This document shows positions 1 to 11,460 of a stretch of DNA of 64,000 bases, piece by piece. The translations under genes were made by a program, and so were the position numbers. The notes beneath the pieces are model-generated. The model was not told the DNA's origin. It worked only from the letters and a program-made list of their open reading frames with translations, and did not search any database. How positions within the stretch are numbered: position 1 is the stretch's first letter; every line of letters starts with the position of its first letter. This DNA is from Patiria pectinifera (taxonomy: Eukaryota > Echinodermata > Asteroidea > Valvatida > Asterinidae), in NCBI GenBank assembly GCA_029964075.1, contig CM057149.1:18304197-18368196 (forward strand). Direction: 5' to 3'.

Positions 1-3000
1 TCTCAAACTAGTAGTGGCGACGAATATGGATGATTCTCGAAAAGCAAATTAAATTTTGCTTTTCAACGAGTTTGGTAAAAAGCCGGGTTTTTTGTTGTTG
101 TTTTTTACCAAGCAACTGATGTGGGAACATTATTTTGCCTTAGTTGGCGAATTTTGGGAGTGCTGTATTTCTTGGCTTGAGGCTCAGCTGTAGCTCTTTG
201 ATAATTGTTCGTTTGTGTGTTTGTTTGTTTATTTGTTTGTTTTCTTCATTGAAACGTGTTTGCATCATTCACATGTCCGCTTCACAGCTTCCAGTACCAC
301 TGCATATTAACTCCCCTTCACCGTTGGAATCCCTCAGTCTCCTGCCGACGGGCAGATCGTAGGCCTACTGTCCGACACGTTGAGTTTTCCCCGGTTCTTT
401 TCAGAAACTCACAAACTCAAAAAAGAGATTTGTCACACGGTGCCACCGTAAATTGTATCTGATCGAGACGTTTTGTTTCCTTGTTTTAAGCTTCATGATT
501 ATGAAAAGGAATTAAAAGAGAATGTCTATAGTTAAACGCCCATTATATGGTGCATACTTAAACAGCAACGCAAACTCCCTACCTTCGCAAAACCTGGCCT
601 GATATTAAAACACATCGTGATTGATATTACTGTTGTGCTTATAAACTATGTAGTCGTATTCGTGTTTGTTTTATTGCGTGTTCGCCGTAAATTATTGTGT
701 TGTGTGGAAAGACAACCAGACAGCCGTCAGTTAAAATGGAAGTGTTAAACGCACGTTTAATAATAAAGCCACAGATGCGGAATGGCTATATAATATTCAA
801 GAGATACAATTTATGGCCGGTGCTTATTTTGTCACAGGAGCCGGATTGCCAGCTCAACAGATCATGAATCAATGGAACTTAATACACCGGCAGTATTTCA
901 CCGGAAATATAGCGTGTCACACCATGCTCACACGGAGTAATAGAACTCAAACATTCACGGGGAGATGTGAAACAAGGAGAGTTTTTGTTCCCAGTGAATG
1001 TGTACACATATTATTTAAATAAACAATAAATAGGTTTTTTTACGATGCGATCTGCTGATAGTACTACTTCTACTGCAGTTTTTGTCACCTATATAGTTGG
1101 CAAATTGCCAAGAACAAAGACAACTTCATTATGCCATGTACGCCTATGCATGATTCATGTAAGATAGTATAATAATTTCTTGAAATCCGGTCATTGTTAT
1201 TATGATTCATAACTGTACATAAAAGCAAGCCTTTCTCACTATCGATATTCCTTCAACTCAGTGCCCAAGGTCACCGATTCGCATTAACCAAAATAGAAAA
1301 CAAACTTGGACTTTGTACGATATCAGTGATATAATCAGAAAATGCTGCCATGTAAATTTCATGTGCTACGCGACAATCAGATGGAAAACATTGGCAATCA
1401 GTTACACATCACATGGCAGTGGTAGCCTGCGTTTGCTAATATTAATTCAACCCTTTTTCACGCGACACCAAACACGTTACAATGCCTGAGAACTTTTCGC
1501 CGTGCTTGAGAAATATTGCCAAAAATTGTCATCGTGTTAAAAGGACACCCGTGCTAGAAAATAACCCCAAAAAACATCCCTGGTACATGGTGAATTTGTC
1601 TCAATCTTTGAGAGATTTTTGCGAAGGTCCGGTCCTACGTTTTATTCACAAGATCCCTGACAAACTCATGCATTGACCGGAAAACTGCGTGTCAATTTTG
1701 GCTTTATAAACTTGGCCGCTAAAACTTCTCGAGACCAGGTTCCTCCCCCCCCCCCTGCATTTATAGCGCTATAAAGAACGGCCACAGTTAGTTTATCAAT
1801 CATGTGTTTGGGATTAATACGTTTTGATTTGAATGTTTATTAAACGCATCCTGGGATGTGTTTCAATCGTATTGTTGTTGTTTACAATGTGAAACTCTGC
1901 CGCACCCTTCCCACTTTTAGGGGCGGGGTCATCCCACTCCTTTTGGAGGATAAGTTCTTTCTGACTATTGGCAGTCGGCATGATTCTCATATCAATGGAG
2001 GGCTCATCAATTAAGCAAATCATTTCCATTGAGTAAGATTTTGTTTTGAGGGTGCCTCCGGTTCTCTCAGGCCATGCTCAGGCCAACCCAAATTCTTCCT
2101 CACCGTTTTGTGAATTTGGCAGCAATTAACCTGTGGAAGTTTCAAAAAGCAAGATATAGGGAGAATTTGCAGAGCTGCCTAAAATACTTAACAAGTATAC
2201 AACTGGAATCGTGACATTTTAAATTCTCTGTTGATTCATAAGATTATCCCATGCACTCTCCGCCTTCGGTCACCCATGTATATAAATCAGGCAAATCCGG
2301 ATGACAACCGGTACCGGTAAACAAAGTCACGTGACACATTTTATTTTATGATTCACACTGTCCTTCACCACTGAACTCTGGTCCAGATGGTTCTGAAATT
2401 CATCAGGCCAGTGGTGGTCGTGTTATGGTTAGACTGGATACAAGCCGGACTAGAGCTATTTGCCATACGAGGATTAGCCTCGGCCGACTTGTACTTTGCC
2501 TGAACGAATCGCTGTATGTCGTATCCGGGTCCGATCGGCCGTACGCGCAATGTACGCATGGGCACGTCGGCCTTTCATGCATACATGAAGCGCGTGTACG
2601 ATGACGGACCGGATCGTATGTTCGTGTTGCTGAAGTACGTAACAGGCCTTTTTACAACCTTGGGTATGTCGGACTGAAAACTGTTCAACTGTTCTATGCG
2701 GAATCAGTCTTGAACCAAGTCTAATCGTTCGTGCGATTAAGACACAGTACAGATGGGAAAGTAACCAGAAAACTCGGGCTGTAATAATTCTTTAAACCGA
2801 TTTCGGAGTTGAGGTCACTTTCAGAAAAAAAAGTGACAGACATCAGAGAATGTTTGGCTTGTAATACATCGGTAAGGATAAATAAGAAACGTAAAACTCA
2901 AATGCCCCTTTTAATAATTCAATGTACTGGCAATCACTTTAGCTCCAGATCTGTTATGCTCGCAAGTCTATTCGGCTGTGTGCGCATTGACTTCCGACCT

Positions 3001-3945
3001 GGGCTCTTTAGGCTCGCTAGTCCCCGTAGTGTGCCAATTGACATGAATGGAAATTAAGCCATAGACACAAATTCCGCGATCGGACACGGCTTACAGTAGC
3101 CAGTGAAGTTTAGACTCCCTCAAGATTAACTTCAAGTTTTGAACGCCATTTCTGTGTTTTCCAAATCACGGCCAAGTGTGAGATATGGCCACTCTTACAG
3201 AAATTAGTAATGGTATGACAAGTACCAAAACTGTATCCTTGTTTTGCAGCTTTCATTGTTTTGATCGAAACTTAGTTGACTGTGATAATTTTAGCGTTTA
3301 CTTCAGAGCAGGAGACTTCCGTGTTTGTCGGAAGTTGTAGAATAACTCAACTTTTGGCACTGAAGGTCATGACGCGGCCAGTTGTGGTTTTTATCTTGAC
3401 ATGTGGCCAACATAAGGAACTCAGGAATATCTTTCACGAATGCAAACTACTATTATAATTTTTTTATTAATTCCTCATGCTAAAATTAAAAACAAAGATG
3501 GTCACCCTCAAATTACAGCCAAAATCTCATTATCCGTATAGGATAATGCCATCAACGTTTACATAAAACGTCAAGTGAAAAAAAAAATACAAGAAAGATG
3601 TCCCAGTAACCCGCGTGGATGTTTTGCTAATATGCGTTATATCCCATTACCACACGTAGACAGTGCAGTTTTAGATTTTGTCAACGTCACATGATCATTT
3701 TGTTGTGCTGTGATTGGTTCATCTCGCCGTACACTTGTCGCATTGGGTTGTCTTTGAGATTGTTGACATTGATGATCTGTGGCAGTTGAAGTACGCCTGT
3801 TTTGATTGTAACTCACCTTGTTTCCATTCAAACTGTCTGTGCCATAACCGTCACTGAGCCGGCTTCGATTAGTGTTCTCCCCGGTAAGACTCTAACAATG
3901 ACCAGAAACATCTCATCGCACTGCCATTTGGTTTCACACCACCAG
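1..3945. other. 5' region with no gene recognised
   Basis: I see no convincing exon, RNA gene or transposon here. Open frames are short and lack domain patterns. The signal-peptide exon of the properdin-like gene that begins at 3946 should lie in this stretch or left of the window. An ATG at 3369 opens a short hydrophobic frame beginning MTRPVVVFILTC, resembling the start of the other properdin-like gene ([12 protein letters not shown]), but no good splice donor follows it. Confidence 0.5.
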
Positions 3946-4236
3946 ATCGTAACGCCCACTGCTTCCGCCAGCGTTTACCCATCGGGCGAAGGGGCAAGTG
4001 CACTGACGAGATACTGGTTCCCGCTAACGTGACCGTCTTGGATCCTAAGGAGTGCTGCCGCTTGGGCGGCACTGGCTGGTCCGAGAAATCCAACGGGAAA
4101 CGGTGCCTGGATGCTTGTCTTGAGCCTGAGCCTGAACTTCCCAGGCCGATAGGCGGAGGGGTTGACTCCATCATGGAGTCATTGGAACCCATCCTGGGGT
4201 CGATGGAAGGCGCGGATGTACAGCAACTCTCAAATG
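3946..4236 (+). CDS. exon: TB-like (properdin N-terminal type) domain of gene A
   Basis: Acceptor CACCACCAG ahead of 3946 and donor G|GTACGA after 4236; 291 nt, phase 1 to 1. The cysteine pattern is CFRQRLPIGRRGKC, then ECCRLGGTGWSEK, then GKRC-LDAC: C, GKC, CC, C, C. Human properdin's TB-like domain has the same order (CF..GKC..CC..C..C). The last 45 residues are an acidic/proline linker (EPEPELPRP). The 5' limit is uncertain: the frame stays open upstream as far as 3895. Confidence 0.72.
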
Positions 4237-6563
4237 GTACGAAACAAGTATGCTTTTAAATAGTCTCGCCATTTCACATTACCGCCAATGGCTACTACGA
4301 AATCGTATTGGCGTGGATAGAGGGCGCCCGCAATTTGCTGGGCCCAGAAGTAGAGGGCGCCCTGATCTCTGGACAGTAATAACAAACGCGCAAAGAAATA
4401 GGTTTAATGCAGGTTTGTCGATTGTTTTGAGAAGTCCAAAGATAGGCTGAGTAAATGCAAAGAATCACGATAAAATACCTTTCAATGATTGCGTTTCCTG
4501 ACTTGGAATATCGTCACGATCGAGCTTCTAAATTTACACTCACATCAGATGCATTTGTTTACTTGAACTACATGTATAAGCTTTGCCAGATGTTGTCTGC
4601 TCTTCATATTTGGAAAAAAAAAGAGTTATGGTTCGTTCAGTAAGTCAGTGTTTTGTGGCTGTTTTGATGTGGCAGATAATTTGACTTGGAGTGAGTGGGG
4701 ATCGTGGTCGAACTGCTCAGCACTATGCGGATCCGGTAATATCACACGAAGGCGAACTTGTCTACCAGAGAATGCTTGCAACGAGACGATTGAGGAGGAG
4801 ACTATCCAATGCGACACCAATGTTACCTGTCTAGGTACTGATGGCGTTGTCTTTGAAAATAATATATACCGTAGTCTTGCTACACAAGGAGTTATTTTGT
4901 CGGAGGCTGGGCATGACAGTAACATGAAATTTAAGAATTGTGTACATAACAATGAGGGCGCCCTCTAAGGATAAACTGCCATCATTTAAAAACAAAAGAT
5001 TAAGTAACTGTCAAAAATTATGTAAAACAAAATCAAAATAAACAAAAAAACAGAACCGAAATGCAAACAATTCGCATGTCTACAAATCATGGTTTAATTA
5101 GGTTTTTTCACAACCAATTTACGAATTAAGAGTCCTGTCATCAATTTGAGGAAATATTCTCTTGGTCTGAGTATCCGTTGAGCCACCAGAATGGAAAGAA
5201 GTTGTCTTTAATATGTTTGAAACATCTACTATTTTCAAAGGTTTCTTCTGTAAATCTAAACCAATCTGTATACACATTAAGGCCTAGCATGCCTGAAATA
5301 TCAGTAACACGTCCCGAGCCTTCAAGCCAAGATAAGCCAAGTTATATTCGATTTGATTTCAAGTTTCAAAATGGGCTGAGGATTTGAGGGCCGTATTCCT
5401 CGGCTGAGATGCCCATCTCTAGCAGCTGCTGAAGTCATGAAATGATCGTTCCTCCTTTCTGTTTCTCTCTCTTCAAGCGCCTCGCCCGGTGCACGGTCGG
5501 TGGACTGGCTGGAGTGAATGGTCCGAGTGCGACCTTGTCGACCCTTGCAACTCCTTCCAGACGAGCACCCGTACTTGCACCGATCCTCCTCCGTCAAATG
5601 GCGGCCGGCCCTGCCGTGGCCCGTCCACGAGGACTCGTCCCTGCAACCTACCGCGCTGTGCTGGTAATTATGGTTTCTCTTCTCAGAACTCATCTTTTGC
5701 TTGCCTGCTAGCTCTCTGGGCAGATTCGCTAATATTGGACATTCATCGCTTGGTGGCGCCGTCTTTCCTCTCTACGTAAGCGGCCAGTTGAGGGCGGTGT
5801 TCGCCAAGGGTGACATTTCACTCGGGTTCCAATTCTGGTCTTCGTCATGCGCATATTTTTTACGTAATGAATGGGAGCAAATGAAGTGGCATTCATACAT
5901 GAAACATGAATTATGTTCAATGGCAGGCTTGTTAAACATTCTCTGGTAAAATGACAGTACCTTGATCCAAGCTGATACGACACGTTTAGATAAATTCCCG
6001 AGCTCAAGTTGCTTCAAGGAATAACCATACATTCTCCAAACTTTGCCAATGAAAATGCACAATCCCAATTGTGTTTTTGTGTACACATAGGTATTCGTCA
6101 TGCGGGCTGTCTGGTGTGTCCGTTTTTTGTTTGTTTTCATTTGCCTTCAATTCTCGTTCTTCCTTTTGTTTTCGTTGTTGACACGTCTAGCTCTGGTGTC
6201 ATTTCGCCTTTGTATACAAACCAGTATGCATATAGCGGCCATCTTAGAGGCCTTGATCCGCCCTTGACTGAAGACATCATACGCATATAAGGGCTATTGG
6301 TCGAAGGGGAGAGTTGGACCTATGGCTTTCATATGATTTTGGTCAATTATTGATATTTATGAGTCTGTACATTTTTTTGCATTTTGTTTTCAGCTTTAGA
6401 TGGCTGGTCAGCTTGGAGTGAATGGTCGGCTTGCTCCGCCACATCCTGTGGGGAGAGAGGAATCACCTCAAGAACCAGAGTCTGCGACGGGGATGGCTGT
6501 GTTGGGTTGTTCCTGGATTGGGAATTTTGCACGCTACCAGCATGCAGCGTGCTGGGCTACTAG
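3946..6563 (+). CDS. properdin-like gene A (TB-like domain plus three TSP1 modules), first exon missing
   Basis: Four exons (3946-4236, 4676-4834, 5478-5663, 6394-6563) join in one frame through phase-1 introns into about 268 residues. They encode a six-cysteine TB-like domain and three TSP1 modules. In vertebrates this order is found in properdin, the plasma protein that stabilises the alternative-pathway C3 convertase; a complement or pattern-recognition role here is inferred from that. The protein should be secreted, but no signal-peptide exon was located upstream. The reading ends at a TAG in the third TSP1 exon, and AATAAA follows 190 bp later, so the gene is either short or truncated. 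Properdin has six TSP1 modules and the neighbouring gene at 38997 has five. The TB exon is clearly homologous to the one at 42838. Exon limits are set by eye from splice consensus. Confidence 0.7.
4676..4834 (+). CDS. exon: TSP1 module 1 of gene A
   Basis: Acceptor TGTGGCAG, donor CTAG|GTACTG, 159 nt, phase 1-1. It carries WSEWGSWSNC, the CSALCG turn, RRRTC and a C-terminal CDTNVTC. The W-x-x-W series fits C-mannosylation sites. CSALCG lacks the Ser/Thr of the O-fucosylation motif C-S-x-S/T-C-G. N-x-S/T sequons are present (for example NVT, NIT). Confidence 0.85.
5478..5663 (+). CDS. exon: TSP1 module 2 of gene A
   Basis: Acceptor TCTCTTCAAG, donor GCTG|GTAATT, 186 nt, phase 1-1. It encodes VHGRWTGWSEWSEC, then CDLVDPC in place of CSxTCG, then STRTCTDPPPSNGGRPC and RPCNLPRC. 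All six TSP1 cysteines are recognisable. The altered first loop resembles variant TSP1 modules in vertebrate properdin. Confidence 0.85.
6394..6563 (+). CDS. exon: TSP1 module 3 and apparent C-terminus of gene A
   Basis: Acceptor TTGTTTTCAG. The frame gives [33 protein letters not shown] and FCTLPAC, then SVLGY and TAG at 6561-6563. Unlike the other TSP1 exons in the window, no phase-1 GT donor follows the last cysteine. Either this is the terminal exon or the donor has been lost and the gene is truncated. Confidence 0.75.
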
Positions 6564-6752
6564 CTTTCCATCCAACACTTCACAGCAGGCCGGCCGAACG
6601 GGACGGGCTTGGCCTGGGGCTAACGACGGTCTCTATGTTCGTTTGGGAAATGTCACTGTACTCCCTTCACATAAAGTCTGAGTACCGGTTTTGCCGGGAA
6701 AGTATCTTCTACTTCTCCAACCCATTTTCAAGGGAAGTTTAATCAATCAAGT

Positions 6753-6758
6753 AATAAA
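6753..6758 (+). terminator. candidate polyadenylation signal of gene A
   Basis: AATAAA lies 190 bp after the TAG of the last exon. It is the first canonical hexamer downstream and fits a short 3' UTR. Confidence 0.4.
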
Positions 6759-6879
6759 TGGATTAACTATTAATCAATGCACACGAACTGCACACGAAAA
6801 CCCTAAAAGCCTTTAAAAATGAATTCGTCTCCAATCAAAACCAGCCTGAATTATTTTATTCATTGTAGGATTCAGGTCA

Positions 6880-7215
6880 GGCCAGCCGTGGGCATCATGC
6901 ACGAGTTGTGGCCATTATTGTCGAGTTCCCTGAATGCATTTTATTAATTGCCAACTGTTGAATAAGATGGCGCCAGACTGATGCAGGCATAGGGCAGCCT
7001 TATTTTACTGTCGAATTTGTTTTATTTATTTTTTATCTGGCTTAACATAAGGGAATGTTTATGATTACATATTTGATATTATTCATTGAAGCAGACTGGA
7101 ATTAATCAGAAATCAATTTGCTTTCATTTCTCCTCGCAAGTTCCAAAACTTAGGATTTGACCTCACTTTTTCAATTCAATATGGCCGACTTGTGTATAAG
7201 GCCTGTGGAAGAAGA
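6880..7215. repeat. segment homologous to intron 6 of properdin-like gene C
   Basis: It aligns by eye over about 300 bp with 50074-50370, including GTTCCCTGAATGCATT versus GTTCCCTAAATGTATT, and TTCAATTCAATATGGCCGA in both. It lies just downstream of gene A's last exon, whereas its partner lies about 180 bp upstream of a TSP1 exon in gene C. It could be a relic of the gene duplication or an old dispersed repeat. Confidence 0.6.
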
Positions 7216-7988
7216 AAAGGTATTTTATTGGGCAGCCGGGCTGCATTGAGACCCTGATGGTTACAAAGCTAGTACAGCACCAACACCGATGTTATCTAAA
7301 TTATCTTAAAAGGGTATCTTAAGAATATTTGTCTGAGTGTGAAGGCGGTCATGTTTTAAAGTAAATTGTATTTTTATTGTAAAAAAAAGGTGACTTTATT
7401 TTATTACATACCAAAGAAAAGTGTATCTGAAAGCCAGGAGATTGATGTCCGCAGTGGAATGCGGGTGTAGGAAAGATTGTAGTTTTATTTGCACAGTAGT
7501 ATGACATATTTTTAGTTTGTACGATAAAACGATACTTCTTTAGTACAGTAATATTTATACAGCCAGTTTTTGGCATGGTCATCAGTCGCTAGTTATAGTT
7601 TTGGGCATCTCATTAAGCAGCTGTGTAGCGCCCTCTATGAATCATTAATTTAACTATTCAAATTATTTATGCTATCGTTTGTGTAAAAGTCGCGTCATCC
7701 TCAGTTATACTACTAGATACACAATTGTAATTTTATAATTGGTCATTGTATTCCCATGTTTTGAAGTATTTAAGAGTTTTTGCTCAAATTCTCTTGTGTT
7801 TAACTGTATGTGTATATTGCTAGTACATATCTGAAGAAAATAATGTATTTTGTTCGCTGAAATTACTGCCTTTAAAACACATTCGTGTTAACGGTCAGTT
7901 TCTGTCATGCGAATTAAATTGCGTTACAGCTGAAACAAAAAATTGTCAAAACTATGTTCATTTTTAATCTAATAAACGAATAGTTTCC

Positions 7989-8597
7989 AAGGGCCCATGA
8001 CATGAATTTGACCTGAGAACATATGTTGTGCAACTTTCTACTCATTTAAAATGTATGAAAACAACTTCACATCCCTTTTTGGGTAATCTTATTGAAAAGT
8101 GCACTTCTTTAAAAAAATAATAATAATAATAATGATAAAATAAAATTCTATGCTTCTTCGGTTAATGAGGGTGTTGTTGCTGCTGTGATATCATTTCAGG
8201 AAGACACTGTTCAGTTTAGGGGTATTCTGTTCCAATTGCAAACCCTAAATTTGTTCATTGAAAACGTCACTTCGTGAGAAAACGTTGCTCATTGGCTTAC
8301 TGTCATGTACTGACTGACAACGAATCAATAAAGAGAAGAAAAACTGAGACAGCAAAATATCCAAATTCTGGCAAATTTTTGCTCTGAAATAGCCATAACA
8401 TTGAGTTTTCCGCCTGAAATGATATCACAGTTTTGCTCATGAATATGCAACTTTGCATTAGCATAAAAACCAAAAGGTTTAATACCAAAATGCCCTTAAA
8501 AAAAGGCAAAATTAAAATCAAAAAAATAAGGTTAAATGGGACACAAAGGTGCATTTAGAAAGACCGCATTTTAAAACGTTACATTAAATGGGCCCTT
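7989..8597. mobile_element. MITE, AAGGGCC-ended family, copy 1
   Basis: The ends AAGGGCCCATG and the inverted TGGGCCCTT bound about 609 bp. The interior is homologous, in inverted orientation, to 47409-47946 (shared stretch around ACTGTTCAGTTTAGGGGT). It has no coding capacity. Confidence 0.55.
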
Positions 8598-9218
8598 TAA
8601 CTTTATATTTCCGCATTTCGTTTCGTAACAAAGATCGCAAAATTACGAACGTGTTTCAAAATTTGAGATTGTTTATTTATCTCTACAGGAACAGTTTACA
8701 ACTTACTTTTTTGTGACAGGAGGTCACATTGATTAAATACAAATAAATTATGTGAGTCCGTAACATATTTATTTTATGTTTGTTTGTCAATCTCGTACAT
8801 TTCTAAATTTCTTGTAAATAAAGGGTTTTTTTTCTGAATATTAATCACCTGAACAGCAGAGAAAGGATTGATAAAGAAAAGTTTCGAAGTTGGGCTAAAG
8901 CCATTCCAAGAAAAGACAGCTGCATTCATATTCATCACATCATGTTGGATAACAATACATGTACTTTTAATACGCATATGTTGGATAAAAGAAAATACAA
9001 GTGTTACTTAAAAACTTAATTTAACAAAAATCCGTAGGCAGTTACGTATAAACAATATAATGGACAGTCGTATTACATTATGTACAAAACACTAACATAT
9101 GTAAGTTTATGTGCTTAGCAAATTTCTAAGATCAGCAGCGCCATCAAATACGGGCAATTCCCAATACAGCACGCCACCAAAAGGTTGCCATGGAGAGTCC
9201 ATTTTTCAAGTTTACACC

Positions 9219-9686
9219 GGTGCGTTCGTTTAGCTCTCCCGGGTCGACACGGGTCAGCCCCGTGCCGATCGATTAGCTCTGACGTCATTCTTAGGGCTCA
9301 CCCGGGCCAGCCACCACAGACCCTGCTCGTGAGCAGAGTCACTGGTGGATACACGCCACACGCATGCGTTGGTCATCCCTAGAAACGGTCAAACATGGCG
9401 GCCGGACAACTTGAACTTGAGTCTGAAGCCCAGTGAATTTAATTGTTCATTGCGATTTTAGAGGGTATAATATTCCAGCCCAACTTTATTGAGTAAAAGC
9501 AGTAAATCCCAAACAAAGAGCCAGCACGAAACGGGCGTTTTGTCAGTAGCTACGGCCACGGCTAGCTACGGGCGTCACGTGAGGATCGTGATGTCCCGCG
9601 GTTGAGCGTTCCATTAGCCCGGCCGTGGTGGCTAATATATATCTGTCTTTACCCGAGTCGATCCGGGTGAGCTACTCGAACGCACC
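9219..9686. mobile_element. MITE with GGTGCGTTCG termini
   Basis: The left end GGTGCGTTCGTTTAGCTC and right end GAGCTACTCGAACGCACC are imperfect inverted repeats of about 30 bp, bounding 468 bp. It has no open reading frame of note. No clear target duplication was seen. The GTGCGTTCG terminus resembles those of the copies at 23473 and 28777. Confidence 0.6.
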
Positions 9687-9901
9687 ATTTGCTGGTCCAT
9701 TTGCTGCGGATTCTACGAAACTTTAGAAAATCAATTGAAGATGGGGGCACAGGGCTGTGCTCGCAAATACAATCACATGAAAGTGGCAAAAAAAGATGCT
9801 CCAATCACACGGTTACGAAATTTAAACTACTGATTGGAAAAACTAACAATTTCAAATTTCCAGCGCCATCGAAATTCGGGCAATTCGAAATTCACTGCGC
9901 A

Positions 9902-10327
9902 GTGCGCCACCAAGAGTTTGCCACGGAGAGTTCATATTGCCAGTGCATTGTGGGAGATGGTCGACAAATTCGCAGCGCGGGACATTTCAAATTGTTCGTT
10001 ATCCTGTGAGTAGTTTCGTAAGCGTATGAATCGAGTATCTGGTAAGTGGTTACCCCTATCTTTTCTTTTTATCAATATATTGTGCTTTTTTTGTAAGGCG
10101 GCAGAACGCTATGCCCCAATCTTTGACAAATTAGCTCAAGTTGTCTACAGTCTTACAGACACTCATTTCAATGGGCCATGCCATGTTGTGTCGACCGTAA
10201 ACTTAAAAAAAAAAAAATTAGACTCTCCGTAGCAAATCCCAGTGTGTCGCACTGCATTGTGACTATTGACTACTGTCGACCGTCTCCCACAATGCACTGC
10301 TTTCCGTGGACCTCTTGGTGGCGCACT
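9902..10327. repeat. inverted repeat, arms about 55-63 bp
   Basis: 9902-9964 and 10274-10327 are inverted copies sharing CACCAAGAG/CTCTTGGTG, GCATTGTGGGAGA/TCTCCCACAATGC and the terminal GTCGAC. The spacer is about 310 bp and non-coding. It could be a foldback transposon remnant. Confidence 0.5.
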
Positions 10328-10738
10328 GTATTTGGAATCGCCTGCAATCCCTCCACTCAGTTGACCGAATTTCATTAGCACTCTTGTGTACACTCTGTCC
10401 TATCAATGAATTGTCCGGGACATTGTTCATTTGTACCTCCTTGGCATACCCTCGATCGAAACTTGAGACCGGCGTTCATCTCGGCCGTGCACTCCGCAGC
10501 CCAACACGTGGTCCATGAGCTCCATTCCGCCCACATAGCTGACAAGAGGTGTGAAATACATTATACTATAACACCTGCATTATTCAATTCAGATTACTGT
10601 ACCTGATTAATACATCAAAATAAATAGAAGAGTCTGCTCTTTTCCACTGCTTAATAAGTATTATAGCAATAAGTGCAAAGATGTACCCTTATTTCGTGAT
10701 TCCTGTCAATATTATTGCCCTTCAAAAATATTATTATT

Positions 10739-10940
10739 AGTTACCTCCGCCAAGGAGGTTATGTTTTCATCGGATTTTGTTGGTTTGTTTGTTGGTTGGT
10801 TTGTCTGTTAACAATATAACTCAAAAAGTTATAAACGGATTTGCATGAAAAACAATTGGGTTGGTCCTTATACAAGTACAAATCGATTCGACTTTGGAAG
10901 TGATCCGGATCTGGGTCTGGATCCAGTATTTTTTTTTTAG
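10739..10940. repeat. dispersed repeat beginning ACCTCCGCCAAGGAGG
   Basis: The palindrome CCTCCGCCAAGGAGG, the run of TTTGTT units, the phrase AACTCAAAAAGTTAT and GTGATCCGGATCTGG follow in the order of a repeat common in marine invertebrate genomes. The match is recalled from general knowledge and not from a database search. Confidence 0.5.
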
Positions 10941-11286
10941 GATTCTTCACCATTTATGCGAGTATTTATTTATTTTGTTTAATTTTTTTTTGATAGGTAC
11001 TGCACCAAACATGTACAAACATTATGGCGGGAATTGTTTAGCATTGGTGGAGGTTAGCGCTCTCTGAGTGCTTTCTAGTTGATCGATACTGTTATTGACG
11101 ATACTATCCGAACCAGAACCCAGTTTCCCCGATCAATAAAAACAGAATTTATCGTAATTTTATTAATTCGATTTGAAAAAAAATCTAACCTTTAAAAAAA
11201 TTGATAGGTTTCATGATTTTTTTTTATTTAGTAAAACAAGAATCCGGTCTATTGCAAAAAAAAAATAATAATAAATAAAAACTTAC

Positions 11287-11460
11287 GTGGGCAAGCAGAT
11301 GAGCTGCATGAATTCGTTTCAACCTCGTCCCCAACGCAGTCCAATCCGCCATGCTCCGGTGCGGGATTGATGCAACTGCGCGTGCGTCCGGTTTGACCCC
11401 CACCGCCGCAGGTCACCGAGCATGCGGACCACTCGCTCCAGTCGGACCATCCTCCATTAA
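11287..11460 (-). CDS. exon: TSP1 module of gene B (most 3' found)
   Basis: The acceptor (minus) is GATTCAG and the donor C|GTAAGT; 174 nt, phase 1-1. It encodes [38 protein letters not shown] and NSCSSSACP. This is a textbook TSP1 module with an intact CSVTCG O-fucosylation motif and W-x-x-W-x-x-W. Confidence 0.9.

Noticed and set aside
3369-3457. ATG with hydrophobic MTRPVVVFILTC as signal exon of gene A
   Set aside because: It resembles gene C's start, but no acceptable donor follows and phase cannot be matched. Kept only as a note.
6600-11280. Terminal exon of gene B on the minus strand
   Set aside because: No phase-1 acceptor followed by an acidic tail and stop could be supported among the repeats.
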